Shown piece after piece: positions 21,196 to 32,949 of a DNA stretch of 64,000 nt. Origin of the DNA: Diplonema japonicum (lineage: Eukaryota; Euglenozoa; Diplonemea; Diplonemida; Diplonemidae). The stretch spans positions 558,001 to 622,000 of the forward strand of contig OZ025670.1 in NCBI GenBank assembly GCA_964019335.1. Direction: 5' to 3'. The notes under the pieces are model-generated. The model did not search any database and had not been told where the DNA came from. It saw only the letters and a program-made list of their open reading frames with translations. Each line of letters begins with the position of its first letter. Within the stretch, counting starts at the first letter, position 1. The translations under genes were made by a program, and so were the position numbers.

Positions 21196-22561
21196 ATGAG
21201 AGGTTCACGCCCTAAGGGGTTTGGGTTGTTCAACACGGGGGAACCGCAGCCGCAGGAGAGTGTGAATTTGATGCCTGCGTTAGAACCAGAGGACATACGG
21301 CGGGACTGGAGGGGCTCACCAGAGGTGGAGCGGGCTATGCGGGAGCGAAAGCTAGAGTTTGTCAAGAAGGACGGATCGCGGGTGGAGATAGGGAGAGGCG
21401 CCTTTGCCAAGGCATTCCTGGTATGGTGTCGCTGTGCATATATCACGTACAGGCACGCGCGAAGGATACTGATAAGGAGTTCGTTGTGAAGGAAGTAGAC
21501 CTGTCGATCCTGAAGGACGACCAGCGGAAGAAGGCCGGGTTGGAGGTAACGTTCTTGAAGTCACTTAACCATGAGAATGTGATTAGGTGTCTGGACGCGT
21601 TCAACACGGCAAACATCCTGCACATTGTGTATGCCACCCTCCCAGCGAAACCCTACACAGGTTGGAGTACGCGAGCGGGGGGACCTTGCATTCAAAGATA
21701 GATGAAACGAAGGACAGTGGTAACGTGTTCACCGTGGGGCAGGTTCGCCGATGGTTTGCACAATTGGCAGCCGCTCTGCGACATTTGCATGGGTCGCGTG
21801 TGCTGCATCGTGACTTAAAGACAGCTAACGTGTTCCTCGATTCGGAGGAACGGGTGAAGCTAGGCGACTTCGGTCTATCACGCAATGCAGAGGACGATGA
21901 GAACTTCAGTGGACAGCAGGTGGGCACGCCGTATTACTTCGCACCTGAGGTGGTGAAGTCGAAGCCGTTTTCAAACAAAACAGACGTATGGTCTGCAGGG
22001 GTTATTGCTTACGAGCTTGCTTTCCTTAAAAAGCCATTTCAAGCAAAGAGCATCAGAGGTCTTTACAAGAAGATCCAAGTAGCTGAGTACCTTCCGATCC
22101 CAGACGATGCTGACCCACACATGACACGTCTTTTAACCTCCATCCTTGTTGTTGAGCCAAAGGAACGCCCAAGCGCTGCAACACTGTGCCGTGATGAGGT
22201 ACTTTCTCCTTACGTCACATGTGACACACCTATGAAGACCCCGCCCAGGAGACCGTCCGCATCGCCCATGATCGATGCCATTAAACCACCGAAAGCAAAG
22301 AGAAAAAGCAACGCTGTCGCAAGCTTTCTGCAGTCTGTGGCTACCATGTCACCCCTTCAGGTCCCCGCCACCCCTGAAGACAGAAACCAAGTTAAAAAAG
22401 AAGAAGAAGATGATGATGATGAATACGGCGATGACTTCGAAGCAGAGGAGGCCTTCATCGGCAGTGACTTCGAGTATGAAGACTGTGAATATGATGATGA
22501 CTTCGAGTCCTTCGACGATGAAGAGCTGACGAAGATGAAGGAGCTCATTGCAATACACTAA
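21196..22561 (+). CDS. NEK-like Ser/Thr protein kinase with acidic tail
   Basis: Exons 21196-21420, 21453-21628 and 21661-22561 give 433 aa. Both introns are 32 nt; the second is phase 2 and its removal restores HIVLEYASGGTL at the hinge. Kinase motifs: glycine loop IGRGAFAKA (split by intron 1), VVKEVDL with the ATP-binding Lys, HRDLKTANVFL (catalytic Asp185), DFG (Asp203), GTPYYFAPE and DVWSAGVI. These fit the NEK (NIMA-related) group, which works in cilia/flagella and mitosis. About 75 residues precede the glycine loop. The C-terminus has a TP/SP-rich basic linker followed by an extremely acidic Asp/Glu/Tyr stretch from about residue 379. The acidic tail is unusual and could bind basic partners. 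Confidence 0.93.
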
Positions 22562-22703
22562 AGAAATGAGGGGGGAAAAAAAAAACCAAGTTTTTTTTCC
22601 CCCCACCTATGAGAAGAATTGTTTTTTTTGAACAGTTTAGAATTCCATTTAAAAATCACAAAATACACAGGTGGTGGCAGGGTACTAAGGTCGCCAAGAA
22701 AAA

Positions 22704-25262
22704 ATGCCGGGCAAGAAGCAAAAGGCAAAGGAGCGTCTGGACAAGTTCTATGACTTGGCCAAGACGATGGGTTACAGGAGTAGGGCTGCGTTCAAGCTGA
22801 CGCAGCTCAACAAGAAGTACGACTTCTTAGGAAAGGCAAAGACCTTGGTGGACTTGTGTGCTGCCCCAGGGAGTTGGTCGCAGGTGGCGGCGAAGGAGAT
22901 GCCTGCATCATCAACGATCATTGCTGTCGATTTGGTGAAGATAGCACCCCTGAGGGGTGTGAAGACCTTGGTGGGTGACATCATGACTGACAAGACCCGT
23001 TCGCAGATCAAGGCCATGCTCGACAAGAGAAGGTGCGAAGTCGTCGTCCACGACGGTGCGCCTAACGTTGGAGGTACATGGGCTAAGGATGCTTACAACC
23101 AGAACTTGCTGACGCTGAAAGCGTGCAAGTTGGCATGTGAGCTTCTGCTCCCAGATGGTTGGTTCGTTACAAAGGTGTTCAGATCCACCGACTCCGAGCG
23201 TCTCGTGTGGGTGTTTAAGCAGGTGTGTGTTTCTCTTAACTGGAAACAACGAGGAAAAGAAAAATAATTCCCCCCCCCCCCCACAGCTGTTCGAGAAGGT
23301 TGAGAAGTTCAAGCCCGCCGCTTCGCGTCAGCAGTCAGCTGAGGTGTTCATTGTGTGTGCAGGGTACAAGGCACCCAAGAAGCTCGACGCGAATCTGTTC
23401 TCTGCAAAGACCGTGTTCGAGATGATCGACGACGGGCAGGTGGTGGACAAGACGGACCCCACTCACCAGAGCAAGCGTGTAGAGTATGTTCCATTACCTT
23501 TTCCTACTTCGTACCCACAGCACCTCGTACCCCGAGGGGAAGATGCTCCTCTACGAGAAGGTTGGTGTCGAGGACTTCCTCAGCTGCGAAGACCCCAAAC
23601 AGTTCCTCCAGATCTACAACGAGATTATTTGGGACGGCAGCGAAGAGCTGTTGGAGCACAAAACGACTAACAACGACGTGAAGGAGTGCTTCAAAGATCT
23701 TAAGGTGTGCCATTTTGCTAAAAAATAAAAGCTACCCCTCAATCAGGTGATAAGCAAGTGGGACCAGAACAAGCTGATCAAGTGGGCGAAGGGCATCAAC
23801 AGGGAGAGGCAAGACCTTGCCCGTGACATTCGTGCTGCGGACAAAGAGGCGGAGAGGCTGGGGGCGGAACACGTTGAGGAGGATGACAACGATCCCGAGA
23901 AGATCATGAAAGAGATCGCTGACATGCACAAGCGACAGGACAAGGCCAAGAAGAGGGCGGAGCAGAAAATGATTAACAGAAAGCTGAATGAAGCAGGGAA
24001 GCTGGGCTACAATCCTGAAGTATGCAAGCCAGCCTGGACACACAGTACCACAACAGGAACAAGAGGCATGCAAATCGGACTTTTATGAGTTCTCGAAGTC
24101 GGACCTCACGAACGTTGCTGCGGACATTAACGAAGATGACTACGATGGCAACGCCGATATTGGTCTTGATACGGAGATCGCAGGGCTGGACATCCACCGC
24201 ACCGACCATCAAGGCAGAGACATGGTATGGGGAGGGTTCACACACCACACAACACGCAGGTCATGGATGTTGACTCCGGAGACGAAGAAGACGAGGAAGA
24301 AGACGATATGGAAGAGGAACGTATACAGAAGGGCATCACCCCCAAGGAGCAGCAGGCCCTCACCACAGGCGACTACTACAAAAGCATCGAGCGTGTCTTC
24401 AACAACGCCTACAGGAACAGGGAAGACTACGAGTCCGACGAGGCCATCTCTGACGAGGACGAGGCGTCGGACACTGGGGTCGAGAAGTGGATCTACACCT
24501 CCGAAGAAGGTGACAGCTCCACTGACGACGACGAGGACTCCGACTCTATTGCGCAGGTATGTTGATGGCGGAAGAGGTACAACGTAACCACAGGAACGCG
24601 CAAAGAAGGTTCGGAAAACTGAGACGAAGTCTGACGCCGCGACAGACCCTTCAATGACAGTGCAGCAGGCTATGCGTTCTGACAGGTTGCAGAAGACGAA
24701 AGCGAAGAAGAAGAAAAGGGCACCCAGTGGATTTGAGGAGATCCCCACGGAGATGCGGGACCCTGAGGTCCGTGCCAGGACTCTTGCCATCGCGCAGCAG
24801 ATGCTGGAAGGAAAGAGGAGAAAACGAGAGATCCTGGAGGACGGCATCCACAGGTACTGCCATGGCTCCAGCGAAGGGCTCCCCCAGTGGTTCGTCGACG
24901 ACGAGAAGAGACACCATGTGAGGCCCCTGCCTGTGACAAAAGACGAAGTAGAGGCGCACAAGGCACGCTTCAAGGAGATCGACGCACGACCTGCCAAGAA
25001 GGTCGCTGAGGCAGTGGCAAGGAGGAGAAAGCGTGCTTCTGACAAACTGCGAAGAATCTTGGTGAAGGAGAAGTCCGACCCCAGATTGAAGGGCACAAGC
25101 GAGCGCCTCACCGTCCGTAAGTTGATGCGAGGCAAGGAACTCAGGCGGAAGAAGGAAAACAAGGCACAGGACGGTAAGAGCATGGCCGAAGACAGATTGG
25201 CCAAAAAGAAGGCAAAGCTCTCCGGCAAACATAAAAAGGCCGGCGGCAAGCGTAAGAAATAG
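22704..25262 (+). CDS. SPB1: Spb1/FTSJ3-type rRNA 2'-O-methyltransferase
   Basis: Seven exons: 22704-23222, 23287-23483, 23521-23704, 23747-24019, 24057-24224, 24260-24556, 24594-25262 (768 aa). Introns are 64, 37, 42, 37, 35 and 37 nt. The N-terminal FtsJ domain shows GYRSRAAFKL, the SAM motif VDLCAAPGSWSQ, VVVHDGAPNVGG and a KVFRS segment supplying the K-D-K-E catalytic set. The C-terminal Spb1_C domain is clear (GLPQWFVDDEKRHH, then ARPAKKVAEAVARRRKR) with a Lys-rich tail. Spb1 methylates the large-subunit rRNA A-loop in the nucleolus and is needed for pre-60S assembly. An acidic linker (residues ~475-575) joins the domains. Intron 1 carries a C14 run just before its ACAG. Removing all introns is required to link the domains in one frame. 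Confidence 0.95.
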
Positions 25263-25497
25263 GATCAAAGTAACATCCAGGGGGAGGGGGTGGTTGCACA
25301 CACTTTACTATCTTTATTTTCGTTTCATTATATCACCCCCCCCCCCCCCCCCCCTCTTTTCCTTTAACTTTTTTTGCTTACGAGCATCTCCTTTTTTGTT
25401 CTTTTCCCCCATTCCACTTTATTCTCAGTTTCCTTCATCACCATCATCATCATTATTATTATCATTGCATTTGCCCCCTACACTGTCCGCAGGCATT

Positions 25498-26488
25498 ATG
25501 GCAGCAGAAGATGTAGTTGTAGACCACTTTAGCGTGAGTGATGCTAGCGACGAGATGCCGTGTGCACTGCCTGTTCCGGTGCCGCTGTCCACCTACACCC
25601 GTGAGCAGGTTGCGAGGCTGCAGGTATGTGCATAGTCCGTGTCTGGAATCTGATTCTTTTCTTCAGGACGAGATCCGTGGCCTCAAGCAGGAGATCGTGA
25701 ACTTGAATCAGGAAAACTTAAGCATGAAACGACAACACGAAGCTGAGCTGCGGAAGGAGAAGCGGAAGTACGCTGAGCTCGTGACGACGATTAGTGAAAG
25801 CAATACCGAAGGGCACAGAGTGCAGTTGTCAGAACCAAGTACGGGGAGCAGCCCTGTGCAAGCATGGTCTAGCGAGGCAGGCATCAGCCATGTCTGTAGC
25901 GAACCTGAGGAACGGCCTGTGACGAAAACTGACAGCATTTTAGGAGCTCTGAACGCATTCCAAGAGCACTCTCACAAGTCTGATAAATTCAATGTCACGA
26001 TGTTGCACAACAAGGCACGCAGCCCCCGCTCCTCTCCGTCTCTGATTCCCTCGCCTGTCCCGGAGCAGATCATCCCAAAGCCCTTCCCGTCTCCCTCAGT
26101 ACACTCACCATTGCTGTCGCGGCAAGTTTCTGCTTCGCCTGTGAGGCAGGCCTCTGCTTCACCCCTTTCAAGAGCGTCGTCAAAGTCTTCCGGGAGAGGC
26201 ATCAGGACCACTCCCCTGCGGTTCGTCAAACCCCCGCCCGTAATGCTGACCCTCACTGCACAGAAGAGAATCAACGACGCCAAGAGCAACAAGGCCAAAC
26301 AGGCTGTCAAACTGCGCAAGCCTGTTCGGAAGCCGTCTCCGAGCCCCATGCGACCACCACCCACCCTGGCACCAAAGCCAGCTGCCAAAATCACATCCGA
26401 CCATGCACGCTACCGTGTGCACAGCAACAGCCCTCAACCATCTCGAAGAAGGCCTCTCGATGTTAGCCCGAGACACCGCCCTTGTTAA
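25498..26488 (+). CDS. coiled-coil, Ser/Pro-rich basic protein
   Basis: Exons 25498-25623 and 25667-26488 give 315 aa with a 43-nt GTATG...TTCAG intron. The start follows a CCGCAG acceptor. Residues ~38-85 form a short coiled coil (EIVNLNQENLSMKRQHE), followed by a Ser/Pro-rich basic region with many SP sites (SPRSSPSLIPSPVPEQ, SASPVRQASASPLSRASS) and an Arg/Lys/Pro C-terminus. It looks disordered and is probably phosphorylated by proline-directed kinases. No known domain recognised; microtubule association would fit the basic SP-rich composition but is a guess. Confidence 0.8.
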
Positions 26489-26569
26489 TGTAGTTATTAA
26501 TGTAGTAAAGTGTATTGATGCTCTTGCAGCTCTCGTGCCAATAATTTACTCAGGATATCAGCAATTATC

Positions 26570-28715
26570 ATGTCCGGTGTAGAAAGCAATGCACCAAGAG
26601 GTATGGGCAGAGGCCGGGGGAGAGGACGTGCAAAGGAGATGCCAGCAGCTACCCCGGAACCTGCACCCATGCCTGCGTACACTATGAAAATGGAAGAGGT
26701 TGCAGGCGGCAGTGCGTACCGCCCAGGAGGATTCGGTAGAGAGGTGAAAGGAAACCCTGAGAATGTGTATGGGACAGATGAGCTGCGGGATATGTACAAG
26801 CCTACCCCATACCCGGAGACGATGCCTAGGGGCGAGCACTCGTCGGAAGCCCCAATCAAGCCACGCTTCAAGCTCCAGCAGGAAGAGACGAAGACGGGCC
26901 TGAGGTGGGATGATCCTGCCTGCTTGAAAGAAAAGCCAGTCGCTACTGCCGACCCCGACTTTTTCTGGTCTGCTCCTGCCGCAGCAGAGCCCGCAGCTCC
27001 CGCAGCTGCTGCACCACCCGCCGCATCTTCTGAGCAGCTAGAGCTCCAGAAGCAACTCGCAGCGATGACGCAGAGGATGGAGCTCATGGAGAAGGTATGG
27101 ATGTCTTTGTTTCGAATACCAAACAGAAAACCCGAGAAGCTGAAGAACAAAAGGAAAGGGAAAGGGAAGCTGCCCTGGCGGAGGTAAGGAGGGAGAACGA
27201 GGAACTGAAAGAAAGGCTGAAAAGAGAAGAGGAGGAGCGAATGCTAGACCGGCGAGCTGAAGAAGCGGAACAAGCAAGACAGGTCGAAGAAGAAGCCGAA
27301 CGGGCAAGACAGGCAAAAGAAGAGCGACGCATGGCAGACATGCAGAGACGTGAGGAAGAACGACGAAGGGAAGAAGAGAAGAAAGAGAACCAAAGGCGGG
27401 AGCAAGAAAAACGAGAGCAGCAGAAGCGCGAAGCTGAAGAGAAGAAACAAAAGGAGCGGGAGCAAAGGGAAGAAGAGAGGAAAAAAGCTGAAGCAAAAAG
27501 GCAGGCTGAAGAGGAGAAGAAAAACGCCGCCCAAACGAAGAAGACGCCCGCCAAGGGGGTGTGGGACCTGGTATGCATCAAGGCAGCATGACAGAACGTC
27601 TACAGGATGACATTGAAGAAGACGAGGCGCCCAGGGAGTCAAGGACCATTGTGGTATGCGCCCCAACATCATCCACACCTGCAGATCGCCTCGAAGCCGG
27701 CAGCTAAACAAGCAAAGAAGCAGCAGCAGAAGCAGCCCACCGCGGACAACTCTGACTCTGACGAAGTGGACTTTGCCTCTCTGCATAGCGGCCTGCAGCA
27801 GAAGAAACAGCCAGCGAAGAAGCAGAAGGAGAAGGCTCCTGCCCCAGCACCCAAAGCAGGGAAGGCAGCGAAAGGCCAGTCGATCAAGGATATCCAAAAG
27901 CAGCAACAGAAGGAGTCCGCTGCTGAGAACCGACAAAAGGTAAGTTTATTTAATGAAAGATATCATCAACAGGAAACCGAGCGCAAAGCGGAGGAAACTG
28001 CCAAGGCAGCCGCCGCCCCTGTGACAAACGCATGGGGCGCGACAGCATGGGGGAAGACGCCGGCTGTCAAGAAGCAGAAGACGCTGAAGCAAATCCAAGA
28101 GGAGGAGATGAAGAAGGCGGGGATAGTCCCGCAGCAGCAGGAGGCGACGAAGAAGAGGAAGAAGAAGAAGAACAAGGTGGACCATTCCGCTGTGGATGAC
28201 GAAGAAGAGGACAAGGAGCAGGAGCAGGAACAAGAGCAGGAACAGTTCCCTGTCTCAATGGGTCCTGTCATCGATGCTGACCTGTTGAGGTGGACAGAGC
28301 AGAAGCTGCGCTCGTTCATTACAGCGAAGGTATGACACCAGAAGCCACATCAACACAACAGGCGGGTGTTGACATTGAAGCTGCTGCGGTGATCTTCTGT
28401 TCTTCGTCATCTAAGGACGATCTGCGGACAAACGTAAGCGATGTACTGGGGTTGAGGAAGGGAGCAAGCCAGTTTGCTGAGGACTTCATCTTAAAGAAGT
28501 GGCCTGCTGCACAACTGAAGGCAGCGATGTTGAAGGGAGCTGCGCAAAAGGCGGAACAACCGAAGAAGTCACAGGTGTGAAGGCACACCACACATAACAC
28601 ACCACACTCACAGGGCAAGAACCGCAGTAGAAAGAACAACGCTGGCAACACTTTGCTGAACTTTGGTGTCACGGCCGGCAGTTCTTTTAACGTTGGTGAG
28701 CTAGAGAGTCTTTAG
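26570..28715 (+). CDS. GIGYF-like translational regulator lacking a GYF domain
   Basis: Seven exons: 26570-27094, 27127-27570, 27606-27653, 27685-27939, 27973-28329, 28362-28574, 28614-28715 (647 aa); introns are 32, 35, 31, 33, 32 and 39 nt. The N-terminus is RG-rich (GRGRGRGR), then VYGTDELRDMY, similar to a Y-x4-L eIF4E-binding motif. Residues ~175-320 are a highly charged single helix. After an acidic linker come WTEQKLRSF, then FAEDFILKKW, and the last exon ends LLNFGVTAGSSFNVGELESL. That order (FCxWC-like helical module, FAxxFLxRR-like segment, terminal SLLGF...MGEIxTL-like motif) is the C-terminal half of animal and plant GIGYF proteins, 4E-binding translational repressors. No GYF domain is visible, which is odd for the family. 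Confidence 0.85.
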
Positions 28716-29320
28716 CCTCTCACAGCCACAGTGCTGTTGTTTACATGAGGACGTGCGCCCCACCTTATACACCACCCCACCCAGACCTCAGAAGGTCGAT
28801 CTTTTAGAAGTTTTTATTTTTGAAAGGTTTTTTTTTTTAGAGACAGGGGACAAGGACCTCATTTCATTGGATCTAACCTTTCGTGAAAGATGATTCCTTT
28901 TTTTTTTTAAAGCTGTCTTTTGAAGACAAAGTCCGTGTTTTATTTTTATTCGTGTCCCCCCCCCCCCTTTTTTTTCTTCGCCTTGTCTTGGTTTCTCCCT
29001 AGTCCCTTTGGGTCTTTGCCCACCTTACGCCCCTACCACCTTAGTTTTCGAAGGATTTAAAAAAAAGAAAGAAGAGAAAAAGAAAGATCCTATTCCCCCC
29101 CCCCGTCAAATAGTCATTTTTTGTCCCCCCTTATAAATAAAGTACTAATGTTGCTTCCCAATCCCCAGCTCCGTTATGCTTTTCACCCCCCCCCCCCCCC
29201 CCCCCTTCCCCATGTTTCTACGTTATGCCTTTGGTTTTTTTGCCCTCATTTTTGTGTGCCCTCAGAGTTGTCTAATCACTCTTCTCAGGTAACACCCGGG
29301 GAGGGGGTAAGGCTTCAAAG
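28716..29320 (+). other. spacer before BTB gene
   Basis: T, C and A runs, including C-rich tracts at about 28957 and 29187-29205. The pyrimidine-rich stretch ending CACTCTTCTCAG (29288) is the probable trans-splice acceptor for the BTB gene. No gene seen. Confidence 0.6.
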
Positions 29321-30859
29321 ATGGAGGAGCTGCCAAACAACAACAGCTTCAGTGAGGCGCCTGACAACTGCAATTCAATTACAGTATGGAGGGACACCCT
29401 TCCTTTTATGCTACACCACCCACACAGATAGGTGCCGTGCACTATGACAGAAGCAGCTTGTTGGAACAAACCAGCAACCATGTAGTATGTGGGTTCGGGT
29501 GAAGAAACAAAATGAAAAAGAAGCTGCAGATGCGTTTGAACGGAAAAGAGTTTCCGATCCACAGGCCGCTCCTCGCTCCTGTGTCGCTGTACTTCCAGCA
29601 GGTGCTGTCCTCAGAGTGGATGGAGAGCAAGCGGCGCATCATCAGTGTAGACATTGACGGCGTGACCCCAGCTGAGTTCGAGTGGGTCCTTAAGAACACC
29701 TACGGAGAGGAAAGCAAGGCGCTCAACAAGAATCAAATAGAAGGCACTCTGAAGATCGCATCGTACTTCCAACTAGAGCCGCTCATCCACAGGATTCAGG
29801 AGGTGGTGAGGAAGGTTATTCTCACAGCCTCTGAGCTCATCGACCTGCAGATCACTCACTCTGGTGTGTTGGACTCCGTCGCAGATGTGATCCAGATTGA
29901 AGACGAGGATGTTGAAAGGCTGCTTTCAGTCGCCACCTCTGTTGGCGCGACGAAGATGGAACGGCGGTGCGGCACTGCGCTCGCCGAGAAGCTTCTTGTA
30001 AAAGACGCAGATGTTGATGAGGTAGCAAAGCTCCCCATCTCTGCCCTGTTGGGGTGCTTCTCCTCCGACAACATGTCAGGCCTTCCCAACGAGGATGCCC
30101 TCTTCGACCTCATCTACGCGTTGTGCGCGGCGCAGGACTACCCGCACGATGTGGAGCTTGAGTTCGCTGCATGCGTGCGGCTGCAGTTTCTCTCTGTGCA
30201 TGGGATCGAGAAGGCGTCAAAGTGGGAGGCTATCGACAGGAATTCCATCATCGCTGCACTCGCCAAGCAGCGAGACCCGAATGCATTCTCGGAGGTGGCG
30301 AGAGAGAATTCCAGACGCTTCTACGTTGCATTCTCTTCGGATCTGAGCAAAGGAAGCCTCGCCTTCCATGACAGTTGCACGACGGTAACACATGTGTCCA
30401 AGGTCCGTGCTGTGGCAGTGGTTGACACACCATGTGAGCGGGGTAAGGTGGTCAAGGTTACCTTTGTTCTGTCGAACGACAAGAAAGGCGACGAAGGAAC
30501 ATGCTTTGGTGTGGTTTCCCGGCTGGAGGTAGGCCCAGTGGACTACAGGGAGGCTGTGGGTCCCCTGTGGAGAGCATACAACGGAGAGATCAGAGAAAAC
30601 CGTGCAGTGAGGACAGAGATAGAGAAGCTCCATCCTAAGGATATCGCTACCTTACAGATAGATGGGATCCTCAAAAAGGTTGAGTTCATCAAAGACGGCA
30701 AGAGCCTCGCCACCCGGGACTGCATCCCGGACTCTGCTTGGCCTGTATGTTGTTCTTAAGGTTCAAACTAGGAATCACAAATTCACACAGCTGTGCCCTG
30801 CCGTGTGGTTCTACGGCAACAATGAGAAGGTTGTCGTCCAGAACACAGCCTGCAGGTGA
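29321..30859 (+). CDS. BTB/POZ protein with SPRY-like C-terminus
   Basis: Exons 29321-29383, 29428-29484, 29530-30744 and 30791-30859 give 467 aa; introns are 44, 45 and 46 nt, all phase 0. The BTB fold is seen at residues ~38-130 (MRLNGKEFPIHRPLLAPVSLYF, then a YGEES loop). A BACK-like helical region follows. The C-terminal ~150 residues resemble a SPRY domain: FGVVSRLEV, WRAYNGEIREN, LQIDGILKKVEFIKDGKSL and, in the last exon, LCPAVWFYGNNEKVVVQN. BTB proteins often act as Cullin-3 substrate adaptors and SPRY domains bind protein partners, so a ubiquitin-ligase adaptor role is a reasonable inference. The two small first exons are supported by frame and splice motifs only. Confidence 0.85.
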
Positions 30860-30919
30860 AGTGGTAGCCCTCCCCCCTCCCCTTTCTGTTTTCTTTTTTT
30901 TTTTTCAAAAAAAAAAAAA

Positions 30920-31221
30920 GTGGTGGGGATAACATGGAAATATAAAGATGTACATCAGATGTATTCGCTGTTGACCTCCTCGTCGGTCATCACCGCTAGC
31001 ACCCTAGTAGAAGAAGCAGATGCTCAGGGTGACGAATAGGCAGCAAACTGCACGAGTGCAGAATCTTGATTACCCGGGACGCCCCGGCTTGAGTTGAGCT
31101 ATGCACACCGCACGCATTAAGGACACGACGCGGAACGCAGAAGCAGCTACAGCTCAGCCGAGGTGCGCCCCCTGTTGTCAAGTAGACAGTGCTTGTGCAG
31201 GGCGCCCCCACCGGCTTCTAT
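30920..31221 (+). repeat. interspersed repeat, copy B
   Basis: Starts GTGGTGGGGATAACATGG right after an A13 run and ends near GTGCAGGGCGCCCCCACCGGC. It is collinear with the copy at 58873 over about 300 bp, with shared blocks TTACCCGGGACGCCCCGGCT and TTAAGGACACGACGCGGAAC. No 5S rRNA sequence precedes it. It lies in the spacer after the BTB gene. Confidence 0.9.
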
Positions 31222-31851
31222 TCTCGCACATAAATTATCGATCCCCCCCCCCTAAAGATTTCTTTTTCTCGTAAAATAATTTAGGCTCCGCACCGTTATT
31301 TTTCTTCCTCTTTCCATTTTAATCAGGTACACCTCCCTCCCCAACGGAAATCGAAAAAGAAGAAAAAATAAAAATCACCGTCCGCCTTTGTCTGCAAAAG
31401 GAGGAAGGGGTTTTTTTTTATTCTTCTTTTTTTTTCTCCCCCCTGCCTCTTGTTTTAACAGTATTACTGTCGAAACTAAAAACTGGTCGATGGAGCCAGA
31501 CTAGTTTTTATTTCTTCTTCTTTTTTTTCCTCTTTACTGTAGTACCAATCAGTGAACGGCCTGATTTTTTTTTCTTGGGCAGAAAAAAAGAAGTTGAGAG
31601 CAGGAAGTAACATCCGTCTTTCCTCCTCGAGCCAAACCGTTCACTAGACAACAACAACAACCAAAACGATAAAGATGAAGCAATGGGCACCTTCCACTGC
31701 ACACTGAGACTTTACCGTTTTCTTTTTCTTCTTCGAATCTCTCGACATTTTCCAATGTCCTACTCCTCACTCCATCCTTTCTTTTGTCCCCCCCCCCCCT
31801 CCCCCTCCCCTCCAAACAGAAACGTTAGTACTACAGGACGGCACGGGCAAG
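31222..31851 (+). other. spacer before acyltransferase gene
   Basis: AT-rich simple sequence with C and T runs. The CT-rich block ending CCCTCCAAACAG (about 31820) and a later CTACAG are acceptor candidates for the next gene. No gene seen. Confidence 0.6.
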
Positions 31852-32949
31852 ATGCGGGCAACGGGGTTGTTGCTGAAGGCAGTGACGCCAGTCTTTATGC
31901 TGTCGACTATCGTGTATGGGTTGTTGCTGAACTCGATTCAGTTGCTGTGCAGCATCTTCCTCATTCCGATCTCGAGGGTGCTGTACCTGCGGGTGACGGC
32001 ACCGTTGTACAAGCTGCTGGCGTTCATGTTCGTGTGGTTCCTGGAGTGGGGCGGGCTGTGCACGATCCGCGTCCACTCTGCGACGCCAGTTGCCGAGCTG
32101 CTCAAGAACCACAGCACCATCACAACATACAATCACGTCGGCAGCATAGACTGGCTTGTCGTCTCATGGGTCACCGATCGGTTTGGCAAGCTAGGGTTTC
32201 TCCGCTGCCTCGCGAAGCGAAGCCTGATCGTAGTCCCCATCCTCGGTTGGTCGATGTGGTTCTGCGATTTCATATTCTTGAAGCGAAACATGTCGAAGGA
32301 CAAGCGTGCACTGGCAGACGGCATGAAGCACGTCCGCAAAGCCCACCGAGGTGACTCCTTTGGAAAGGTCCCCTTCCAGCTGGTACTGTTCCCAGAGGGG
32401 ACCCGCAGCACAACGGACAAAATGAAGGAATCCCAAGAATGGCAACGATCACAAGGCATGGTCCCCATGAAGCATGTGATGTACCCACGGACCAAGGGCT
32501 TCATCCAGTTGTGGGACGGACTGGGCGACAATGTTGATAAGTTCCTGGACATCACTCTAGGCTACCCTGAGGGGTGCCCGTCTTTACCAGCATTGTTGAG
32601 GGGCGTCGCCAAGCCATGGGAAATCCATGTTTTGGTCACATTGAAGCCCCGCGAGGAGATCAAGGAGGCGGAGGCCAAGGACAATCTAAAGGGGTTCCTC
32701 GTTGATGTTTTCAGGAAGAAGGACGAGGCCCTCTCCTACTACCGCAAGCACGGCACCTTCGAGGAGCCGGAACTCTTCCCAAATGAAGGTAGGCTCGTCA
32801 AGAACAATGTCCTTCCCTGGACAGTTGTTGTGGCGGTGCAGGCCTCCATCATCTACTCCCTTTGCACTTTCCCCCTTACTCTCACACCGCTCTACTCACT
32901 TCTCGGACTCTACGCAATAGTAACTTTGGTTTATATCTTCCTGATGTAG
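31852..32949 (+). CDS. lysophospholipid acyltransferase (AGPAT/LCLAT1-like)
   Basis: Single exon, 365 aa. Motif I of the LPLAT/PlsC superfamily is NHVGSIDW (N94, H95, D100, H-x4-D). Motif III, FPEGTRS, begins at residue 180. Hydrophobic segments lie at residues ~10-40 and ~50-70 and two near the C-terminus (VVVAVQASIIYSLCTFPLTL and the last 20 residues), so it is an integral, probably ER, membrane enzyme. These enzymes move an acyl group from acyl-CoA to lysophosphatidic acid or another lysophospholipid. The long loop after motif III and the overall length resemble the AGPAT3/4/5-LCLAT1 branch. Substrate cannot be told from sequence alone. Confidence 0.93.
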   Translation: MRATGLLLKAVTPVFMLSTIVYGLLLNSIQLLCSIFLIPISRVLYLRVTAPLYKLLAFMFVWFLEWGGLCTIRVHSATPVAELLKNHSTITTYNHVGSIDWLVVSWVTDRFGKLGFLRCLAKRSLIVVPILGWSMWFCDFIFLKRNMSKDKRALADGMKHVRKAHRGDSFGKVPFQLVLFPEGTRSTTDKMKESQEWQRSQGMVPMKHVMYPRTKGFIQLWDGLGDNVDKFLDITLGYPEGCPSLPALLRGVAKPWEIHVLVTLKPREEIKEAEAKDNLKGFLVDVFRKKDEALSYYRKHGTFEEPELFPNEGRLVKNNVLPWTVVVAVQASIIYSLCTFPLTLTPLYSLLGLYAIVTLVYIFLM

